This document shows, one piece after another, positions 58,309-64,000 of a stretch of DNA of 64,000 nucleotides (positions are counted from its first letter, which is position 1; every line of letters begins with the position of its first letter). The notes beneath the pieces were generated by a model, which ran no database searches, was not told where the DNA came from, and worked only from the letters and a program-made list of their open reading frames with translations. The DNA comes from Rhyacophila brunnea (Eukaryota > Arthropoda > Insecta > Trichoptera > Rhyacophilidae), in NCBI GenBank assembly GCA_022495005.1, contig JAGYXB010001569.1, forward strand, positions 930,001 to 994,000. The letters run 5' to 3'. The position numbers and the translations under genes were made by a program.

Positions 58309-58385
58309 ACGTACCCGATTGGATTCGAACTACCGATTGTTCGGTTATTAGCCGAACGCACTACCTTTACGCCACAGTATGATAC
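58309..58385 (-). repeat. tRNA-Ile-like module (pseudo-tRNA)
   Basis: The - strand reads TGGCGTAAAGGTAGTGCG, then a perfect 5-bp stem TTCGG/CCGAA around CTAATAA (AAT at the anticodon position, as in tRNA-Ile), then AGTTCGAATCC as B box. The T stem and acceptor do not pair, so it is a relic or SINE head. Confidence 0.5.
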
Positions 58386-59229
58386 TGCAATCGTGACAAT
58401 TATACAGTATAATAATATAGTTTAGAATTGTTCCGTTGCCTAGGCAGCGAATTTATTATTATCGGCCATTTGCAATTCCTTACGTAAACAAACATTTAAA
58501 CGTCTGTTAGTAATATAAGTTAAAGTGTATAAAAATAAACCAACGGCGTTCCAATAAGCGGTCCTTTTTCTTGAGTGTGTAATTTAACAAGATAATTAAG
58601 AGCTAGTATCTAGTTTATCAAAGTATCTAGTTTATCACAAGTTTTGTTTTTGTTTTGTTACGCCAAAGAAGTATAACTTGTAACGCGCGTACATAAGTAC
58701 ACACACCGATTTTTTTTATAATGAAATTAACTCTCTAAAATTACAAAAATGCGTGTAATATAGTTGAATTTCGTTATCTGACGAATACATTGTCAATAAT
58801 AATGTCATTAGATGATCAAGATGCGATCTGTTCACTGATAACTTTGTTGTTGGGTGTGTTGTTTCTTCTTCCTTGCTATCTCGAATTCTTATACGAGAGA
58901 TATGGCGTGATGTCATGCGCAGAACATTGTTTACAAGCGACGATACTGGGATTTAAACATGTATATTATGCTCCTTTCACATTATACTGTTTTGACCGTA
59001 CGGCAAAAAATCGAACGGCGACATTCTTTCAGTGGCGTAAAGAAGAGCATGGCCCAATTCACATTACACGGCGACGATTTAAAACCAAAACGGTTCCGTA
59101 TAGCAGCCGTCTATTATCACTATATTCACGGCGCCCGGACGACTCAGTGGTGTACGTGACCTAATGCACGCTTTCACATTAGACGATTTAAAATCGACAA
59201 CACTCAACTACAAACTGAGCTTGTGACGG

Positions 59230-59560
59230 AAAATACCAGGGAACTCAGAAATAATGGGAACTGAAATTCAAAACGGGTGAGGCGATAGCAGGTAACCGAC
59301 TCGAGTAAGGAAGAATCCGTGTTAAACTTCCACACGTGTCAAGAATACGTTTTACGTCAAATACTCAAAACTGCTCTCGGTTTATGCATTTACGCTCTTT
59401 TAATGTTGGTGTATTACACACACTATTGCACGTGCATAATGCGTGCTTCATTTTCGTAGGACACTCATACATTCAAAACCCGGCATCAACATGCGGCGTA
59501 TTGAATATAGCCTATCAGAATTCTATTTATTATCTGTTCTGTGGAAAAAACCGTGCATCA
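59230..59560 (-). repeat. Dispersed repeat H, copy 2 (inverted)
   Basis: It is inverse of 27215-27570: CTCAGAAATAATGGGAACTGAA at its left and GTATTGAATATAGCCTATC at its right. Confidence 0.7.
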
Positions 59561-59707
59561 ACCGTATAGTGTGAACTTGTTGCCGATTTGGATGTTTACA
59601 GTTCGATTTTTTCCGTACGGTTATAACCCAATAGTGTGAAATAAGGACTACACGTTGTTTTTAACAATTTTCACATTTCACCAGATATTTTGTCCGTTAT
59701 ATCGAGG

Positions 59708-60142
59708 TTTTACTCTAAAAGTTTAAGCATTATCATATTTTATCAATTGAGTTTATGCTATCCGGAATAAATTCTACTCTCTCGTATGGATACGGTCATT
59801 TTTTCTTTGGTCAAGTGCTTTCATACATACTAAGCAGGTAAGTACATAATATTATGAGTCTCCTAGAATCATAACTCACATTCTCCAAAAATCAAGTTTT
59901 GACTAAATCGCAAAAAAACACACTTGCACACTATTTATTATCAATGAATGGTATTGTTTTATTTGATTCGCTGATGAGTAGATAATGACTTTTTAATTAG
60001 CACATTTAAAATGCACGTCAATTACATCGATCGGCCGCCTGGCCATTACGCGCATGTGCGTCTTCAGCGTCCAAAGTATTAATATGTAAAATTCGCCATA
60101 ACAGTGTGAGAAAGACATAGATTCCCGGTTGGTTAGAGATAG
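59708..60142. other. Unassigned region
   Basis: Nothing recognised. Confidence 0.3.
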
Positions 60143-60245
60143 GGATTGCAATACCGGTATTTCGAAACCGGTATTCAATTATTCATCGATACCGAAATAC
60201 CGGTTTCAAAAATACAAAATAGCGGTATTTTCGGTATTAAGAAAG
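60143..60245. mobile_element. hAT-type MITE, ACCGGT family, one end
   Basis: TAGGGATTGCAATACCGGTAT is followed by four more ACCGGT/CGGTATT blocks. No matching right end is found, so it is truncated. Confidence 0.7.
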
Positions 60246-60753
60246 CATACACATTAATGTTTTTTGAAAAATTGAATTAATATTTTTGAATTTCTTATTG
60301 TTGTTTATAACTTTCAATTATAAGTGATATGTTATAGGCTTATTGAATAAATCGGACATTGCGTTGCGATGCGCTTAGGTACTAGGACTCCCGTTACTGT
60401 ACAGTCACCTTAGGTTACTCAGCCTATTAAACCGCAAATATGCCAGTTAATATGCACTTTGGCATTTTCATATTTCAGCAATTCCTTGAATCATCAATAT
60501 TACATCTAATAAAAATGTTATTATTTTCAAAATCGATTATATTATCCAGTAAATACATATAATTTGTGGATATCCGTCAGATTTTATTTATCTACCTATC
60601 ACTGCATACAGAGCATCGCATTATATTACAACAAAAGAGATATGTCTAAAAGTATATGCGTCAAAGAGAGACATACTCAATAATTGTGAGAAAGTGATAT
60701 TAATAGAAATGCAAGTGTTGATTGATGCCTTTTTGATCATTTTATAGATAAAA
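60246..60753. other. Unassigned AT-rich region
   Basis: Nothing recognised. Confidence 0.35.
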
Positions 60754-61205
60754 TAATTACAAGATAAAAAGAACTTTTTATGTACAACGTTTTTAAATTT
60801 ACTGTTGAATTATTATGCTCAATATGTTCAAACTTGTACTTGATATGAAGTAAATAAAAAACAAATATAAAAATACTGAATACCTACTGAAATGTCATTT
60901 ATATTTCCATAGTAATGTACGTATATATTAATAATTTCGTTGCTAGGACCACATAGTGGATTGGATTACGGATTTCTTCCGAAATAACTTTTAATACAAA
61001 ACAGAATTAACTGAAAATGAATTCAATTCTACTCAAAGATGGCTAAAAGTATTAAAAGAATGCATTGGCACCGTGTTCTGATATATTCTAAAAGTTTAAA
61101 ATGTCTAGCTAGTCGGGAAGTTAGCTAAAAATCGATTGCAAGATTTGTACCGGATAAACAACCACCGGACAAATAAGAATACGAGCTAATAAAAACGTTG
61201 TAAAA
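60754..61205 (-). repeat. Dispersed repeat L, inverted, near full copy
   Basis: It is inverse of 22470-22945, from TACAAGATAAAAAGAAC to ACGAGCTAATAAAAACGTTG. It ends about 200 bp before the cysteine dioxygenase exon and may lie in its promoter or 5' intron. Confidence 0.78.
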
Positions 61206-61399
61206 TAGCAAATAATGATGAAACCTTATTGAACTTATTTATGTTACCAAAATATGCACTGTCCTTTTACGTACTGTAATATTGTCAAAGGTGACATCAC
61301 CGAAACGGACGGAATTTATTAGCGTCGTAAAGGGGAGGTTAAGTCATTTCACTCATGCCCTGTTTACAATATCCCATTTCTAATTAGTTTTCTTCTCTT

Positions 61400-61409
61400 T
61401 ATTCAACAG
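61400..61409 (+). promoter_or_regulatory. Probable 3' splice site before the cysteine dioxygenase coding exon
   Basis: TTTTCTTCTCTTTATTCAACAG is a good polypyrimidine tract and AG acceptor ending at 61409, 80 bp upstream of the start codon. It implies an upstream 5' untranslated exon that I cannot place. Confidence 0.55.
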
Positions 61410-61489
61410 GTGGAATCCTCTACATTGAAGAAAACTGACATATTTAATAGAAAATTATATTAATATTAATTGATAGCAATTGTTTAAAA

Positions 61490-61812
61490 ATGGACGTATA
61501 CCAATCATCAATGGTAAACGAAAACCAATACAAAAACTCATCTGGACCAATCCCAATCAAATGCAAAAGTAGTGACAATCTACTACATAATAAAAACCTG
61601 CATAACTTGTCGTCCAACGTGGGGTCCTATGATCGCCCGGCGGAGTGCATCAAACCGGCGAAAACAGTAGACACCCTGGACGAGCTGATCAAAGAACTTC
61701 ACAGAATCTTCGAGTCAGACCATATCGACGTGGAGTACGTCAGCCAGCTGATGCTGAGTTACAAGTCGAATCCTGCCGAATGGAAGAAGTTTGCCAAATG
61801 CGACAGATTTAG
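61490..61812 (+). CDS. CDO1: Cysteine dioxygenase, first coding exon
   Basis: The enzyme is an iron-dependent cytosolic dioxygenase that turns cysteine into cysteine sulfinate, the first step toward taurine and sulfate. The exon encodes 107 residues plus two bases of the next codon. Residues 59-108 (TVDTLDELIKELHRIFES, DVEYVSQLM, SNPAEWKKFAKCDRF) match the N-terminal helical part of animal CDO, ending just before the conserved YTRN segment. About 58 extra residues precede this, longer than the few in mammalian CDO; M8 is an alternative start. The donor AG|GTAAGA at 61813 splits a codon. The iron-binding His residues and the Cys-Tyr crosslink lie in later exons outside the window. Confidence 0.9.
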
Positions 61813-61972
61813 GTAAGATATTTTATTACTAATTTAAGGTATACAAAATAATTATTGTGATGATAAGACAAGTGTTATAAAACTGGCAAACTCATGCGTC
61901 TTCTCCCTATCTCCGTCTCTCCCAGACAGTTACGTGTATGTTCTGTTGGTCTGTCTTTGTTTTCATGTTTCA

Positions 61973-62215
61973 GCGCGTCTATTCTATAATACACAAGACT
62001 GCTTTTCGCCCACTACGACAGCTATCTAGGGTAGGTTTGTATCAAAATATTAGCACTTATTGTAACGATTACAATAAATTAGTTGTAATTGTTACAATAA
62101 GTGCTATGTTTTAACAGTACCTCTCTTGGCTGTGTTAACTTTAGAGCGAGATATACATTTTTGACTATTAGTTAGTTTGACGGTTTACTTATTGTAACAA
62201 TTATAATACCTCAAT
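61973..62215. mobile_element. Palindromic MITE P, right-truncated
   Basis: It has GCGCGTCTATTCTATAATACAC, GCTATCTAGGGTAGG and the CACTTATTGTAACGATTACAAT block, ending in TTATTGTAACAATTATAA without the right arm. Confidence 0.75.
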
Positions 62216-62293
62216 ACAAAAATATGATAAAGTGATAATATTTATCACTTTAGCTGTCGATAAGTATAGAATAGACCCACAGACTAAAATTAT

Positions 62294-62492
62294 GGTTTTG
62301 CCCACATGGCGCGTGTTTCGCTGCGATTCGCCGCAAGTGAATGTGGACACCTCAATGAGATCACATGTACCTCAATCGCGCGCGACGGTCGTCACGGTGC
62401 AAGTGCTTGTGGACGGCTCAATGAGGTCACATGTACCTAGAATGCGCGCGAATCAAAACGCACTAGTCAAAACGCGCCATGTGGACAAGGCC
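62294..62492. mobile_element. Small inverted-repeat element with CCACATGGCGCG ends
   Basis: GCCCACATGGCGCGTGTTT (about 62299) is inverse to AAAACGCGCCATGTGGAC (about 62468). Inside are two direct copies, about 68 bp apart, of CTCAATGAG-TCACATGTACCT followed by GCGCGCG. Confidence 0.6.
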
Positions 62493-62556
62493 TATTTATC
62501 TACCTTTATCAACCTGGCGGAGTTTCGTGACTTTGTTGAGCACGCCATCGCTGAAA

Positions 62557-62770
62557 TCATGAACTTGTCAAGTGGCGACGCTTACCTAATGGTTTTAATT
62601 TAAAATCAATATAATTGGCCTTTTTGGCGACCATGTTGGACGGTCTGATGGGCCCAACAGCTGATTGAATTGACCTGGACCGCTTATCACTTTCCGTACA
62701 CAATTTAGGACGGGTGACAAGACCAAACCCATAGAGCCTGACAGCGAAGCCAGCATGTCCAGTCAAGAAT
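62557..62770 (-). pseudogene. R1-like LINE polymerase C-terminus
   Basis: It reads TGHAGFAVRLYGFGLVTRP, then SAVGPIRPSNMVAKKANY, the same motifs as 42860-43180 but diverged and with part of the Cys-type end deleted. Confidence 0.75.
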
Positions 62771-63333
62771 TGACTTGTGTAATGGTCTGGAGTGAAAGCG
62801 GTTGAAATTTATCGGTTTTATTTTATTTTTATCGTGGGGGTCTCAAAACCAGTCGGCGTCTCGAGACTCCAAGTCCTTAAACCTGGCACTGCCCATTGCT
62901 CAACGTGCAGATTTTAACATTTGTTTTAGAGCGACCTGTTTTTATCTTTTATTTCTTTTGCGATGTTTTTCTGCTTGGCATGATCTTAACTACATCGTCA
63001 ATATTTTGAAAGGTCAAGTTTAATTATAGTTTAAATTTTTTGAATATTGCATAATATTATGGATTAAAAATAAACCTCTGCATAAATTAAAAAGGCAGCT
63101 GTTGCACCTGCATCTGTCTGCATCTAAAAATGCAATAAGACGAATGAGAGCAAAATAACATAATATCCTTCAATACATTCTTGCAACAAAACCGGCTAAT
63201 AAAAACAATGAAAAAACATCGAATCTCTTAGGTAAGGCCGCGTTCACACTCGAAAATAACCATCTCTATATTCGTATGGTGTGCCCACACTATTTCAGAG
63301 TTATTTAATGCAAAATATACATATATGAACCGC

Positions 63334-63653
63334 CACAGCGCATCTATTCTATACACAAGACTGCTATCGGCAGCTATCGAGGGTAGTTTTTCATTTTTTT
63401 GTATCGAATTATTAGCACTTATTGTAATAATAATTACAATAAGTTAGTTGTACTTGTTACAATGAGTGCTATGTTTTAACAGCACCTCTTTTGTCCGTGT
63501 TATATTTTAGAGCGAGATAGACAGTTTTGTCAGTGTTTATACTTGTAATTGTTACAATAAGTGCTGATACTTCGTCACAAAAAATGAATAACTACCCTAG
63601 ATAGCTGCCGATAGCGGCCTATAGCAGTTTTGTGTATAGAATAAATGCGCAGG
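63334..63653. mobile_element. Palindromic MITE P, full copy
   Basis: The arms (GCGCATCTATTCTATACACA...GGCAGCTATCGAGGGTAG and its inverse ...TGTGTATAGAATAAATGCGC) are about 70 bp. Inside are three blocks of CACTTATTGTAA/TTGTTACAATAAGTGCT. No clear target duplication. Confidence 0.85.
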
Positions 63654-63704
63654 AACTAAAAAATACAAATTATTTAGGTGAATAAAATAACACTTCTTAT
63701 TTTT

Positions 63705-64000
63705 CTTCGTGACTTGTTCTTATGACTGAGGATCATGTCCTGGATGATTTGACTGTTGAAAAACCTTCTTAAAAGGTCTCCCATTCTTCTCGGCATTCAT
63801 CAGTGGGAGTAGCCTATCTAGGCGTATACCGTGGCGTAACGAACGTTAGGCGCTCTTCAAAGTTGTGCCGAAAGTGTCCTAGGAGCAACTTCCCAAGATC
63901 TTGGTCGGCGTGCACTAGAGTGTGCGTGATTCCTACTTCGATATAATGTATAACGGTCAATTCTCGATGAGAAAAGACCTCGCTAGCCGTAACATTTATG
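63705..64000 (-). pseudogene. Possible LINE remnant at the window edge
   Basis: A - strand frame reads EVGITHTLVHADQDLGKLLL, then GHFRHNFEERLTFV before stops. A short part also resembles 43770-43825. It may be a LINE end or an old gene piece; I cannot name it. Confidence 0.3.

Larger units (their letters stand above)
57596..59707. mobile_element. Possible pogo/Tigger-like element bounded by CCTCGATATAACGGAC
   Basis: CCTCGATATAACGGAC (57596-57611) and its exact inverse (59692-59707) are typical of pogo/Tigger ends. The 2.1 kb between hold other repeats (element T, a tRNA-like module, repeat H). A second inverted pair (TTGACCGTACGGCAAAAAATCG near 58992 and its inverse near 59608) could mark a further inner element. 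No transposase frame is seen. Confidence 0.5.
61813..64000 (+). other. First coding intron of cysteine dioxygenase (continues past the window)
   Basis: No reading frame matching the next CDO segment is found to the right edge, so the intron is at least 2.2 kb. It is largely filled with MITEs (61973-62215, 62294-62492, 63334-63653) and a LINE end (62557-62770). Confidence 0.75.

Noticed and set aside
58309..58385. Functional tRNA-Ile gene
   Set aside because: The anticodon arm is perfect but the T stem and acceptor stem do not pair, and no clean 3' end or terminator is seen.
58790..59164. 124-codon + strand frame with a hydrophobic N-terminal stretch
   Set aside because: No domain recognised; it overlaps an inverted-repeat end (near 58992) and lies within a repeat mosaic. 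Chance frame is more likely.
62232..62603. 123-codon + frame as a candidate second CDO exon
   Set aside because: No similarity to the CDO YTRN or His-rich segments; it spans a MITE end and an inverted-repeat element with internal duplication.
1..64000. CRISPR array, operon or bacterial gene cluster
   Set aside because: No regularly spaced short repeats with unique spacers and no bacterial-type coding density; repeats are eukaryotic mobile elements.

Overview
The window is AT-rich animal nuclear DNA, almost certainly from an insect. The evidence is short TTAGG/AACCT tracts (the usual insect telomere repeat), many families of short hAT-type and palindromic DNA elements, tRNA-derived SINEs, 3' ends of RTE-type and jockey/R1-type LINEs, and a first coding exon of cysteine dioxygenase with a normal GT splice donor. 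No bacterial, viral or organellar gene order is seen. The frequent TAGGTA/TACCTA words are common in moths and butterflies, but I cannot fix the insect order from this window.

Positions 1-19760 hold a tandemly duplicated block. Each unit reads, on the + strand: an anonymous stretch, the C-terminal end of a jockey-like LINE, the C-terminal end of an RTE-like LINE, then on the opposite strand a 150-codon single-exon F-box gene, then two dispersed repeat families. Three F-box copies are intact (3830-4282, 7745-8197, 15183-15635), one is frameshifted (18836-19287) and one is a C-terminal stub (2747-2832). Insertions date the units. A hAT MITE with a perfect 8-bp target duplication sits at the same place in units A and C, while unit B keeps the empty site. 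Unit B alone carries a 2584-bp LTR-like insertion with a 4-bp target duplication. Unit D has a deletion filled with 18 bp of telomere-type repeat.

Positions 19760-61200 contain no gene I can support. They are a dense mosaic of dead mobile elements. These include five copies of a CAGTGGCG-ended hAT MITE, three copies of a CCCGGG-rich hAT MITE, related ACCGGT-rich elements, paired CAATGAC-ended hAT MITEs and a hAT remnant with a short transposase-like reading frame. There are also about nine copies or fragments of a tRNA-derived SINE, two copies of an element carrying a tRNA-like module, several LINE 3' ends, and a group of foldback elements whose centre is a TTAGG tract. Insertions are nested up to three deep.

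Positions 61410-61812 are the first coding exon of cysteine dioxygenase on the + strand. Its following intron runs past the right edge and is filled with MITEs and a LINE end. The F-box array and this exon are the only parts likely to make cellular proteins.
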